Below, piece by piece: positions 55,943-64,000 of a DNA stretch of 64,000 bases. The stretch lies in the IMG/VR virus record IMGVR_UViG_3300013126_000021, positions 1-64,000 of that record. The stretch is one strand, 5' to 3'. This DNA comes from a virus. Positions within the stretch are counted from its first letter, which is position 1. The number at the start of each line of letters is the position of its first letter. The notes beneath the pieces are model-generated. The model searched no databases. It was not told the origin of the DNA and worked only from the letters and a program-made list of their open reading frames with translations. Position numbers and translations under genes: made by a program.

Positions 55943-56387
55943 TTGAGAATTTTTCGACATAATCTGTACACACTCCAAAAATTTTACTATTTTTTACATA
56001 TTCCCAATAATCTTTATTCACTTCAGGTAAAACTGCAATTGAATTTTTAGTTAAGTGTTTCCCCGGATAAGCCCAGATAAAATTGCCTGATGTTAATGTG
56101 TAATCATCGTTTTGGTGCCAAAAATATTCATAATGAATAGGTAAATCATTAAGCGCATGTAGTGCATCTAAATTTTTACAGTGTATCCATAAACCTTGCT
56201 TACCTAAAAAATTAATCGGCACTTCATATTGTGGTTCATCATGGCCAAGAAACCATTTATTGTAAATTAACCAAACATCAATTTCACAATCATAACCTCT
56301 GCTTAGTGATTCTAAAATAAGATCGGGGGTATTTTCAATTTTTTTGTTCGGTCCATTAGTAAGCCCCCTATGTGCAATTAACTTCAT
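55908..56387 (-). CDS. Glycerophosphodiesterase-like protein
   Basis: 159 residues. IAHRGLTNGPN, ENTPDLILESLSRGYDCEID and WFLGHDEP carry His, Arg, Glu, Asp and His residues in the order of GDPD enzymes, but the protein is shorter than the usual 240 or so residues. May hydrolyse or recognise a phosphodiester in a surface glycan. Confidence 0.78.
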   Translation of the reverse strand: MKLIAHRGLTNGPNKKIENTPDLILESLSRGYDCEIDVWLIYNKWFLGHDEPQYEVPINFLGKQGLWIHCKNLDALHALNDLPIHYEYFWHQNDDYTLTSGNFIWAYPGKHLTKNSIAVLPEVNKDYWEYVKNSKIFGVCTDYVEKFSNEIGALSIRAT

Positions 56388-57100
56388 TTTATATACATCT
56401 CTTTTGGTTTATACTCGCCTAATGGCGTGTGCATTATTGTTTTACTTACCATGAATTCTTCCCAAGGAAACCCAAGTCTTTTTATGAAATGTTCAGTGAC
56501 AACGTGTGGGCAAAGTAATCCAGTCTCCCTGTAAATTTGTGGCAAATGATGAAGCAACTTAGAAAAAAGCCCGATTGTAAAGAAATTTCCAATCTGAATC
56601 ATGTCAGAAGTTCCCTGACCCTTATGATTTCTATAACCCATAGTGTAAAATTTATTTCTATCAAAATTTGACAACTCTTGATTGAAAACTAAATCGGGGC
56701 GCATTCGAATAACAAGATCATAAGTTTTACCCGTTTTGAACATGTAGTCTTCCATCAATGCTACGCCACGCCCAAGTTTAAAAAACATTGAGATTATGTT
56801 TTTAGGTACATGATAAAAATTTTCATATTGTCTGGCTCTCTGTTCAAAATTTTTTTCATAGTCTTCATAATGTTCTTTTCTCAACATTACAGGTTTATAT
56901 GTTTCGATGAGTCTATCAAAATTAACCTCAGGTGCATTTTTGACGATGCCATGTGAACTATGTGGATCCCAATATGCTTCATTGTCCCATGTGTCTATAA
57001 AAATATCTGGGGTATACTTATCGACAAAATGATGTTTGAAGTTGGGATATACTTTATCCCAACAACGCATATGTCCCGTTAATATTATGGCAACGTTCAT
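56384..57100 (-). CDS. Putative glycosyltransferase-like protein
   Basis: 238 residues from MNVAIILTGHMRCWDKVYPN. DIFIDTWDNEAYWD and YDLVIRMRPDLVFN parallel DIFLHSW and YDFVIRSRFDFAL of the gene at 55226, so the two belong to one family. Part of the glycan cluster. Confidence 0.76.
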   Translation of the reverse strand: MNVAIILTGHMRCWDKVYPNFKHHFVDKYTPDIFIDTWDNEAYWDPHSSHGIVKNAPEVNFDRLIETYKPVMLRKEHYEDYEKNFEQRARQYENFYHVPKNIISMFFKLGRGVALMEDYMFKTGKTYDLVIRMRPDLVFNQELSNFDRNKFYTMGYRNHKGQGTSDMIQIGNFFTIGLFSKLLHHLPQIYRETGLLCPHVVTEHFIKRLGFPWEEFMVSKTIMHTPLGEYKPKEMYIK

Positions 57101-57705
57101 CACACTCTCTCAAAAAACAAATTATCTTCATTAACTTGTGAAACTACACTTTTCAAAACAAAACCATTTTCCGTTAAAAATTGTAAAGCATCTTCTTTTG
57201 TATGCCGCCCTTTATATAATCTTAATTCTGGTGCTTGTGGCACTTCTACAACACCACTTTGAACAATTTTAATTTTTTCTCCTAAACCTTTTAGTACGGC
57301 TAAATCTGAGCCTTGAGCATCAATATGTAAGTGATAAATTTCGGAAATATGTGGAGCAAACTGTTCTAGCCAAGTGTCAAGGCGAAAAACAGGAACTTTA
57401 ATTGTTTCACGCACTACAAAATCTGTTCTTCCGGGCCATGATTTATCTAAATTGTCGGAAAAAGAATTAAGCGATGCACTACCTGTATCACCTTGTACAA
57501 GATTAAAATCAGAATGCCCGTTATAATCTGAAACAGCATGTTCGTAAACTTTATATCTATCTGAAAAATTTTTTGATTTTTCACGAAGCATATTTGCAAG
57601 TTCAGGTGTAGGCTCAAATGCATATACAGTAACATCTGAATTGTCTCTTGCAATATGCAAAGAATCTTGCCCCCAGTGTGCACCAACATCAAATAAAAAT
57701 TTCAT
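57100..57705 (-). CDS. FkbM-family methyltransferase
   Basis: 201 residues. FLFDVGAHWGQDSL is the SAM-binding glycine loop, VYAFEPTPEL the acidic ribose ligand, and HLHIDAQGSD the FkbM motif. Such enzymes O-methylate sugars. In a glycan cluster it would methylate a glycan on the virion or host surface. Confidence 0.88.
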   Translation of the reverse strand: MKFLFDVGAHWGQDSLHIARDNSDVTVYAFEPTPELANMLREKSKNFSDRYKVYEHAVSDYNGHSDFNLVQGDTGSASLNSFSDNLDKSWPGRTDFVVRETIKVPVFRLDTWLEQFAPHISEIYHLHIDAQGSDLAVLKGLGEKIKIVQSGVVEVPQAPELRLYKGRHTKEDALQFLTENGFVLKSVVSQVNEDNLFFERV

Positions 57706-57708
57706 TTA

Positions 57709-59091
57709 TTATTCCTTATGATTATCCAAAAAGTAATTTAAGTCTTCTGGAGTTCCGATGCCCCACATACGTTGAATATTTTTGACACGAATTTTTTTAC
57801 CATCACCAATTGCTTCATTGAAAACGGGGCAAACATAAAATTCATTATTTGTGCGAACATCTTTTGAAATCATTTGTTCGGCATATTTTACATAGTCTGA
57901 ACCATGTTTCCAATAGTAAATTCCTACAGTTGCCATATTGCTGATCGGGCGTTTTTCTGCAACTTCAGACACAAAACCACCATCACCTAGTTTAGCATAG
58001 GACCATTTGGGGTGTGTCGCTTCAAAAGTAACTATGCCACCATCAATCGAATCAGCCGTAAAGGCGTACATACATTCGTTTGAGTTCCATTCGACAAATT
58101 GATCAGAATTTGCCATAACAAGCGGGCTATCATTATCAATAAATTCTTTTGCAAGCAAAGTTGTACATGCGGCACCTTCTGTTAAACCATCAACTTGAAC
58201 AATTTTACAATTTGGTGCAATGAGGTTAAGCAAATATTTTAGATTATATTTTTCATAATGTTCTTTTTGAACAATGAAAATATAGTTAGCTTCGATATTA
58301 AGATTCTCCACCACAACTTGAATCATCGGCTTACCACGAACTTCAATAAGTGGTTTAGGGAATGTATAACCTACTGATGCAAACCTTGACCCTGCTCCTG
58401 CCATAGGTATCAATACATTTAGTTTGCTATCTCTCCATGGCATTGTTTTTTTACTTTTTCCTTCGATTGTTTCCATCATATCATATAACCTCTGTTTCAT
58501 GCGTTCTGAACTTACTTCTTGTGAATTTTCCACAGGCAATAGGTGTGCTCCTGAATCCATTGCACCTTGACGCCCGATGTGACTATCTTCAACAATAATT
58601 GTATTTTTTGGCAACACATCAAGTGCAGTCATACATTTCCAATACATTTCTGGATATGGTTTTGTTCTGCTCACATCTTCATTGCTCACAAAATAATCTA
58701 CTGAATCGATGACACCAACACTTATTAAAGATAATTTTACGGTCTCTCTAATTGAATTCGATGCTACAGCTATTTTATAACCTTTTGATTTAATTTCCGA
58801 AAAAAGAGATGAAAGAAAATAATTTTTATTGAATCCTCGAATTAAATTAAAAGTTGCTTCTTGTTTGTCTTTCCAAACTCGATCATAAAATTCTAAGGGT
58901 AATCCTTTTCTTTCAGTTAGCATTTTAAGTTTTTTTGTTGTATTTAAACCATCATATAAACTTAAATGTTCTTCTCTGGAAATTACATATTTTGAGTCTA
59001 TTTTTCTAAGAGCATCATTAAGTGCATCATAATGCAACTCTCTTGAATCAATTAAAACTCCGTCCAAATCAAAAATAATCAATTTATTCAT
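57709..59091 (-). CDS. Fusion of HAD hydrolase and sugar nucleotidyltransferase
   Basis: 460 residues from MNKLIIFDLDGVLIDSRELH; the longer frame only overlaps the upstream gene. Residues 1-220: HAD phosphatase/phosphoglucomutase-like domain (FDLDGVLIDS; ASNS; RTKPYPEMYW; VEDSHIGRQGA). From about 240: nucleotidyltransferase (NVLIPMAGAGSRF; FPKPLIEVRGKPM; MANSDQFV). The fusion would turn a sugar phosphate into an NDP-sugar or prepare an unusual donor for the neighbouring transferases. Confidence 0.88.
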   Translation of the reverse strand: MNKLIIFDLDGVLIDSRELHYDALNDALRKIDSKYVISREEHLSLYDGLNTTKKLKMLTERKGLPLEFYDRVWKDKQEATFNLIRGFNKNYFLSSLFSEIKSKGYKIAVASNSIRETVKLSLISVGVIDSVDYFVSNEDVSRTKPYPEMYWKCMTALDVLPKNTIIVEDSHIGRQGAMDSGAHLLPVENSQEVSSERMKQRLYDMMETIEGKSKKTMPWRDSKLNVLIPMAGAGSRFASVGYTFPKPLIEVRGKPMIQVVVENLNIEANYIFIVQKEHYEKYNLKYLLNLIAPNCKIVQVDGLTEGAACTTLLAKEFIDNDSPLVMANSDQFVEWNSNECMYAFTADSIDGGIVTFEATHPKWSYAKLGDGGFVSEVAEKRPISNMATVGIYYWKHGSDYVKYAEQMISKDVRTNNEFYVCPVFNEAIGDGKKIRVKNIQRMWGIGTPEDLNYFLDNHKE

Positions 59092-59914
59092 ACTTATTAA
59101 ATCTCCTGATAATTGAACGTACTTCCTCAATATCTTCATCGAGAGGCATTTTATGCAGTTCATATTTTTCAGGATTTCTAAAATACGACATAAGTAGAAG
59201 ACCCTGATCATCATCAACAAGCTCATTTTTCATTAGAATTTCCATAGATTTATCCATGTGGGTTTCTAACATATCCCATTGTTCTCTTTGCCCAACAAAG
59301 ATTCCACCAATGATATAAACAATATTATTCAATACTGCAAGTTGAATTTGTTCTGCTGACCGCCCAATGTCAGGATCTCTGTAATTAAACAGATGCATTT
59401 TACCTTCTGCGAAATCGAATTCCCATTTTTTAGACGTTGGTATATGTTTTTCATCTCGACAATAACCAAAATCAATCCAAGAAGCCCAATCATTGGTTAT
59501 AATACCCCTTTTATATGCATCATTTACATAAAAGGCCTTGAGCGAAGTGATGCCAACATAATCCTTTGACCAGTATTCGGGATTTCTGACCTGATAAGGA
59601 TTAATACGACGAACAAAATTTTCCGAAGACTGTATTTCTTGGATTTTTTGCCTCAAGTCCTTTCGTTCATTGAAATAATCATATTCAACAACTTTGACTT
59701 TTGGTGAAATGGATGAAATTTTTTCAGACAGATCAGGTGAAGTGTAGACAACAATTTCGGTATCGATTTCACACATACGAGAAAAATGATCGAGATATTT
59801 GTCTACTGATCTTTGTAGATAATGAGGAAGAGGACCACCGTTTTTATGTACATTTGACGACCAATCAGCTCGCCCAATGTCATAGAATGCAGTCACTAAA
59901 GTAATTTTACTCAT
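59084..59914 (-). CDS. HtrL/YibB-like (WlaTC) glycosyltransferase-like protein
   Basis: 276 residues from MSKITLVTAFYDIGRADWSS. The ITLVTAFYDIGR start, SLKAFYVNDAYKRGI, WIDFGYCRD and VDDDQGLLLMSYF match the HtrL/YibB family of LPS- or capsule-associated proteins. Activity unproven; likely a sugar transferase. Confidence 0.8.
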   Translation of the reverse strand: MSKITLVTAFYDIGRADWSSNVHKNGGPLPHYLQRSVDKYLDHFSRMCEIDTEIVVYTSPDLSEKISSISPKVKVVEYDYFNERKDLRQKIQEIQSSENFVRRINPYQVRNPEYWSKDYVGITSLKAFYVNDAYKRGIITNDWASWIDFGYCRDEKHIPTSKKWEFDFAEGKMHLFNYRDPDIGRSAEQIQLAVLNNIVYIIGGIFVGQREQWDMLETHMDKSMEILMKNELVDDDQGLLLMSYFRNPEKYELHKMPLDEDIEEVRSIIRRFNKYE

Positions 59915-59932
59915 AACAAACCTTTTTTTCAA

Positions 59933-60817
59933 TTATGATTGATATAGAAAATATTTAGGTGATGTACCTGTATTTGTATCTTTTGTTATATTAATTTGAT
60001 ATTTTTCGGAAACTTTATTCATCCATGATGGTATTCTATCATACTGATGTACAATTGTAAATGGAACTCCTTCTGAATTTACAATTATACCATCTTTGTT
60101 CATTGATGGGCGCTGTTCCAAAAGGTATGGACCAAATTCATTCATTTGATCGGGTTTATTTGTTACATGAGCATTGAGTGCCCATGCATCTTTGAGTCGC
60201 AACACATTACATTTTGATTTCCAAGGTTCATATGACATAATCATATTATATGCTGCTTGATCTGCCACCCAGTCAGGGCGATTCAATGACATTTGAAATA
60301 AAGAAAAACATAGGTCTTTAATTAACTCAGCTTTACCTGCTATAATTCCAACATTCAAAACTTCTTGCTCAGCCACATCATCATAAAAATAGTTTCCAAA
60401 ATTTTTGATAATATTTTCTCTATTCCATTTTTCATTTTTAATTTTAATAGCTTCTGAAGCCGCTATTACATTAATATTATAGAATTTATTTAAAAGATAA
60501 TCAAATGGATTTTTTTGGAAAATAACGTCCCTAACATCAGTAGAAACCACATAACGATACTTACCTTTATTATTTTTTAGATAGTCATATATTGTTAAAA
60601 ATCTTAACATATGCACCATCATCTTTTGTGCATTCGAACGTCTTACTACTATTACACCTCTTTTTTTGAGCGTTTCTACTAAATTTTCTGAGGCATCAAT
60701 CGCAATCAGAACAATGTCACCTGTGAATCCTGTTTCTTTTATAGATTCCACCCAAGGCTTTAAAACATCATAATCTGTATAATTTGTGAATGCACCTATA
60801 ATTAAATCTTTCTCCAA
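59933..60817 (-). CDS. Glycosyltransferase (GT-A, DxxD site)
   Basis: 294 residues. LIIGAFTNYTDYDVLKPWVE, YRYVVSTDVRDVIFQKNPF (DVRD acidic motif) and NVGIIAGKAELIKD, with WVADQAAYNMIM, fit GT-A-type transferases of phage glycan clusters. Metal-dependent sugar transfer is likely; donor and acceptor unknown. Confidence 0.82.
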   Translation of the reverse strand: MEKDLIIGAFTNYTDYDVLKPWVESIKETGFTGDIVLIAIDASENLVETLKKRGVIVVRRSNAQKMMVHMLRFLTIYDYLKNNKGKYRYVVSTDVRDVIFQKNPFDYLLNKFYNINVIAASEAIKIKNEKWNRENIIKNFGNYFYDDVAEQEVLNVGIIAGKAELIKDLCFSLFQMSLNRPDWVADQAAYNMIMSYEPWKSKCNVLRLKDAWALNAHVTNKPDQMNEFGPYLLEQRPSMNKDGIIVNSEGVPFTIVHQYDRIPSWMNKVSEKYQINITKDTNTGTSPKYFLYQS

Positions 60818-61539
60818 GGGTATTCTCCATTCATAATTTTGTTCATACGTTCATTACCATTTTGAAAAAACGCCGCTTGAACGGAATCGCTTCTGCTGGC
60901 AACTCTATAATTTAATGTATATAGCCCATTTGTATCAGACTGTTCTTTTGGTATCTGATTTAGAAGTAGTTGTGATAACAACCTATCAACTTCAGGTTGT
61001 TCTTGGGGGTGTCGCGCCCTTCGATACCAACCTGGTGAAAATCTTAATGCCAGTAGTTTAGGTAAAAGAAAACAACCAACATCAACAAAGTTGTCATTAA
61101 GCACCGATTTCCATTTACCTAAAGATTCGCAATCATCATTACAAATATAATTTCCAGATTGATCTACAATTTTTCTCAAAGAATATGCCCACACTTTGTT
61201 ACTAACAGTTTCTACAAGTGTTTCTACATGATTTGGTTCATACCAATTGTCTTGATCAAGAAAGCACAGATATTCACCTTCTGCAATGTATGTCATTGCT
61301 CCGTAAATTCTATGCCCATTGTATTGTTCATAACCAGTAACTTGAGGTAATGTGATTAGACTATATCTTGTGCAAGAAAGTGAATCTAAAACTTGTCTTG
61401 TTTTTTCTTCTCTTTCTTTGCCATCGATGACGACAAGATATTGAATATTTTCGTATGTTTGATTTTCAACAGATCGAACGGCATCAGCTAATTGTTCACT
61501 GCCCGTTGTTGGTGTTATAATTGTCACTAAAGGTTTCAT
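60802..61539 (-). CDS. GT2-family glycosyltransferase
   Basis: 245 residues from MKPLVTIITPTTGSEQLADA. SVENQTYENIQYLVVIDG and EGEYLCFLDQDNWYEPNHVE (DQD metal site) are classical family 2 features. First enzyme of the glycan cluster in transcription order. Confidence 0.88.
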   Translation of the reverse strand: MKPLVTIITPTTGSEQLADAVRSVENQTYENIQYLVVIDGKEREEKTRQVLDSLSCTRYSLITLPQVTGYEQYNGHRIYGAMTYIAEGEYLCFLDQDNWYEPNHVETLVETVSNKVWAYSLRKIVDQSGNYICNDDCESLGKWKSVLNDNFVDVGCFLLPKLLALRFSPGWYRRARHPQEQPEVDRLLSQLLLNQIPKEQSDTNGLYTLNYRVASRSDSVQAAFFQNGNERMNKIMNGEYPWRKI

Positions 61540-61558
61540 AATACTCCCATTATTTAAA

Positions 61559-62539
61559 TCAAGGAAACTCAGTTCCTTTTCTGCCACCTACTGGTGATAT
61601 AACAATTCTTGTACCTTTTACTCCAGCGTCACTTCTGTCGCCCTTATATATTGCCATTAAAACCGGATCAAAACCATCTCCATCAACAGAATCTCCGTTG
61701 AAGTGAACATGATTCGCCGTTAATTCATAATTTTTTCCAACTTTTTTTAACCCAGGAGGACCTTGCAATAAAATAGTCACATTTTGCTCACCTAATTTGT
61801 CCCCGTACATATTACCATAAACTGAATAATATTTTAATGTCACATCTTTAATATGTCTATAAACTGTTGTAGCTGGAGGTAATCCTTTTGGATATACTCT
61901 TTTTAGGTCAGAGATAAATTTTTGAGTTTCTGGATGATTAAATATTTTAGGTTCTTTTCTTTCGGAAATTCCGCCCCATTGTTGAAAATCTTTTGCAGTT
62001 GAACCATCTTTGTGAGAAATCCAAATTACAGCCTCACCTTTGTTGTTTATAAGATGAAAATCTGATTTGGGTGTGCCGCTTGTTTTCTCCACACCTACTA
62101 TGTCAGAATAGGTTTTTTTGCCACATTTTATAGTTATTGGTCCATTATTTTTTTTAATTGCATCATCAATTTCTTTTTGTAAATCTTTTTGAGCGGCTTC
62201 TTCTTTTATCAATCCTCCACCCGCTCCTTTTCCACCAAATTCTTGATTTTTTACTATTTGTGATAGTGTTACTTCTTTTATACCGTCAGAAATAACAATC
62301 TTATCACTTGATGTTGCTTTTTTACTTAAAAAGTTGATTGCATCTTTAAATTGTTTATCATCTTTTTTCTTTGGTGTAAAAGCTTCCACCATGACATTTT
62401 TATTATAAACTCTTATCGAATTTGCAATAAAAGTTTTTGATCCAGAAAGTTCGAAGGGTGTTCGTTCAACCAATTTTGTAACTAAAATTGGTATTCTTGC
62501 TGATCTTTTTTTAATTTCGGTAAGTGATAAGTTTGCCAT
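61559..62539 (-). CDS. Unidentified protein with possible PD-(D/E)XK nuclease core
   Basis: 326 residues. TPKSDFHLINNKGEAVIWIS followed by HKDGSTAKDFQQWGGIS gives an acidic residue, a Glu and a Lys spaced like PD-(D/E)XK nucleases (D, E-x-(x)-K with S/H before K). A late-type promoter is just upstream. The C-terminal part has ILLQGPPGLKKV and ELTANHVHFNGDSV. Could be a packaged or late nuclease; not certain. Confidence 0.65.
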   Translation of the reverse strand: MANLSLTEIKKRSARIPILVTKLVERTPFELSGSKTFIANSIRVYNKNVMVEAFTPKKKDDKQFKDAINFLSKKATSSDKIVISDGIKEVTLSQIVKNQEFGGKGAGGGLIKEEAAQKDLQKEIDDAIKKNNGPITIKCGKKTYSDIVGVEKTSGTPKSDFHLINNKGEAVIWISHKDGSTAKDFQQWGGISERKEPKIFNHPETQKFISDLKRVYPKGLPPATTVYRHIKDVTLKYYSVYGNMYGDKLGEQNVTILLQGPPGLKKVGKNYELTANHVHFNGDSVDGDGFDPVLMAIYKGDRSDAGVKGTRIVISPVGGRKGTEFP

Positions 62540-62566
62540 GGTTTTATTTTATGATTTACTTATCAC

Positions 62567-62574
62567 TATTTATT
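62567..62574 (-). promoter_or_regulatory. Probable late promoter
   Basis: AATAAATA on the minus strand, 27 bases upstream of the ATG at 62539, just after the helicase gene. One mismatch to TATAAATA. Confidence 0.55.
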
Positions 62575-62575
62575 A

Positions 62576-63964
62576 CTACACTTTAAACGATTTAAAATCC
62601 TTTTTTTCAAATTTATTTTCAGATTTCATTACCGGATTACTTCCTGCATCTGCAATACCACCTTGTGCAGACTGTTCAACATCATATAGTTTCATTTTTG
62701 ATCTGTCAATACCAAGCACAAATCTTTTGTGTGTAGTTGGATCAGAGTAACGGTTTTTCAACTGCTTGACCATTATTTGATTGAGGGCTTCAAGCTCTTC
62801 GGAAGAAATCAAAGCAAACATCAAGTCAGCAGTTGCGGGCAAACCAAAACTTTCACTTGTGTCTTCAAGTCCGGGGTCGGAAGAGGTATAACCACTCCGT
62901 GTTGTCTGTGTAGCAGAAACAATTGGAACTCCGAACTCAACTGCAAGACCTCGCAATTCTTCTGCAATAGCTTTGACATAAGTGTATGAGTTGACATTTG
63001 CTCCAGCCTTGATACGAGCAGAACAGCAAATATTGAGGTAGTCAATAAAAATAATATCAGGAACAAAATTCTTTTTAAGATTAAGCTCATTTAAAAGAGT
63101 CCTAAAGTGTATTGAGGAAGCTGATGCAGTTGGGTACTCTTTAATAATCAATTTACCCATAGTCATATCTTTCACTCTTTTCACTTTTTTATCATAAACA
63201 TCTTTGGGTAATTCCATCAGATCATCGATTGAAACATTCAAAAGATTTGCGTCAATCCTTTCTGCAATCTTTTCTTCTGCCATTTCCATAGTTATGTATA
63301 GAACATTTTTACCTTGTGTCATACATCCTGCTGCAACATGACACATGAACAAGGATTTACCCACGCCTGTACCTGCAAGTGCAATATTCAAAGTCTTAGC
63401 TGGTAATCCACCTTTAGTAATTTTATTGAAATAGTCTAGATCAAAAGGAATTCTTTCTTCTTTACGGTGATAAAATTCATATCGGTTATCCGAATCTTCA
63501 AGATAATCGTGCCCAACTGAATTGTCAAAACTGACAGAAAGGGCATCAGACAGAAGTTTAGGAATAGATCCTTTGTCATTAGATTTATCTTTGCCCTCTA
63601 GGATTGTAATAGAATTCCTAACTGCATTATAAACTGCCTTTTCTTGACAGAATTTTTCAGTTTTATCAATGAGCCATCGTTCATCGGTCTTTTCAATTTC
63701 TTTTATACTTTTTTCAATTTCTTTCAAATATGAATTACAATTGTTATATTCTTCCTCAGACAAAAATTTGCTCTCTTTTGAAGAGAGAGATAGGGCCTCG
63801 ACACTTGGGCATGTATTATATTTGTTTGTGAATTCAGTTATTTCTTTGAAAATAACCTTTTCTGTTTTATCAAAAAAATATTCATCTTTTAAAAAAGGCA
63901 AAACTTTCCTCAAATAATCTTCATTTTGAATTAGATTCCTCAATATAGTTTGTTCCAGCCTCAT
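62576..63964 (-). CDS. 41: gp41-like replicative DNA helicase (DnaB family)
   Basis: 462 residues. N-terminal helical domain, then Walker A AGTGVGKS (197-204), YITMEMAEEKIAERID (H1a glutamate), Walker B DIIFIDYLN, QTTRSGYTSSDPG and GIDRSKMK, the arginine finger region. Hexameric 5'-3' helicase that opens the fork and works with the gp61 primase (43 kb) and the gp59 loader (2 kb). Confidence 0.95.
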   Translation of the reverse strand: MRLEQTILRNLIQNEDYLRKVLPFLKDEYFFDKTEKVIFKEITEFTNKYNTCPSVEALSLSSKESKFLSEEEYNNCNSYLKEIEKSIKEIEKTDERWLIDKTEKFCQEKAVYNAVRNSITILEGKDKSNDKGSIPKLLSDALSVSFDNSVGHDYLEDSDNRYEFYHRKEERIPFDLDYFNKITKGGLPAKTLNIALAGTGVGKSLFMCHVAAGCMTQGKNVLYITMEMAEEKIAERIDANLLNVSIDDLMELPKDVYDKKVKRVKDMTMGKLIIKEYPTASASSIHFRTLLNELNLKKNFVPDIIFIDYLNICCSARIKAGANVNSYTYVKAIAEELRGLAVEFGVPIVSATQTTRSGYTSSDPGLEDTSESFGLPATADLMFALISSEELEALNQIMVKQLKNRYSDPTTHKRFVLGIDRSKMKLYDVEQSAQGGIADAGSNPVMKSENKFEKKDFKSFKV

Positions 63965-64000
63965 CTAGTAATCCTTTGTCAAGGTTTTGGGAAATAATAT

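Noticed and set aside
1-64000. CRISPR array or tRNA genes
   Set aside because: No regularly spaced direct repeats and no cloverleaf with TTCRA plus CCA apart from the tmRNA parts.

Overview
This window is part of a T4-like myovirus genome, AT-rich with an embedded GC-richer island. Nearly every gene is on the minus strand in tightly overlapping operons. The diagnostic set is gp32, gp59, gp33, RNase H, DexA, gp61 primase, gp41 helicase, NrdA/NrdB, ThyX, PhoH, a CobS-like AAA ATPase and a capsid-internal protein cluster. The gp32 and several hypotheticals are of the type I associate with freshwater and marine T4-like phages rather than enterobacterial T4. The phage carries a tmRNA gene whose degradation tag, ANEDRFALAA, is close to betaproteobacterial tags, and its layout is the circularly permuted two-piece form. 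One accessory gene is of the BPSL0761 type. Together these suggest, as an inference, a betaproteobacterial host.

Layout. 0-0.4 kb: end of a plus-strand gene and a convergent terminator. 0.4-4.1 kb: gp32, a HAD phosphatase, gp59, gp33, a membrane protein, a SleB-type hydrolase and an outer-membrane beta-barrel. 4.09-5.04 kb: the permuted ssrA gene, interrupted in its T-loop by an HNH endonuclease gene. 5-15.2 kb: PD-(D/E)XK exonuclease, PhoH, 2OG oxygenase, MazG, a second HNH gene, a glycosyltransferase, two AAA ATPases, DexA and many small genes. 15.3-23 kb: a dense array of small accessory genes, several beginning MNER. 23-29.7 kb: a GC-richer island of small genes, each behind a near-identical promoter with an upstream GTTG-N8-CAAC inverted repeat, plus a candidate non-coding RNA. 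29.8-46.3 kb: 2OG oxygenase, VWA/HExxH protein, RNase H, the nucleotide-metabolism operon (nrdA, an aldolase, thioredoxin, nrdB, MazG, thyX), primase, and a lysis cassette (membrane proteins, GH19 endolysin, spanin pair). 46.3-55.2 kb: virion proteins, including an intein-bearing protein and modular proteins with prohead-protease-like sites. 55.2-61.6 kb: a glycan-modification cluster. 61.6-64 kb: a nuclease-like protein and the gp41 helicase.

How it works together. Host-type sigma70 promoters, many with the inverted repeat just upstream, probably drive early expression of the accessory genes. T4-type late promoters (TATAAATA or near matches) precede the two HNH genes and some virion genes, in line with the gp33 coactivator encoded here. 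Replication proteins and the nucleotide operon supply DNA synthesis. The MoxR-type ATPase and the VWA protein could form a chelatase-like pair. The glycan cluster could alter virion or host surface sugars. The strongest unusual signals are the split permuted tmRNA, the repeated promoter/operator family, the intein, and the capsid proteins built from modules separated by I/L-x-E sites.
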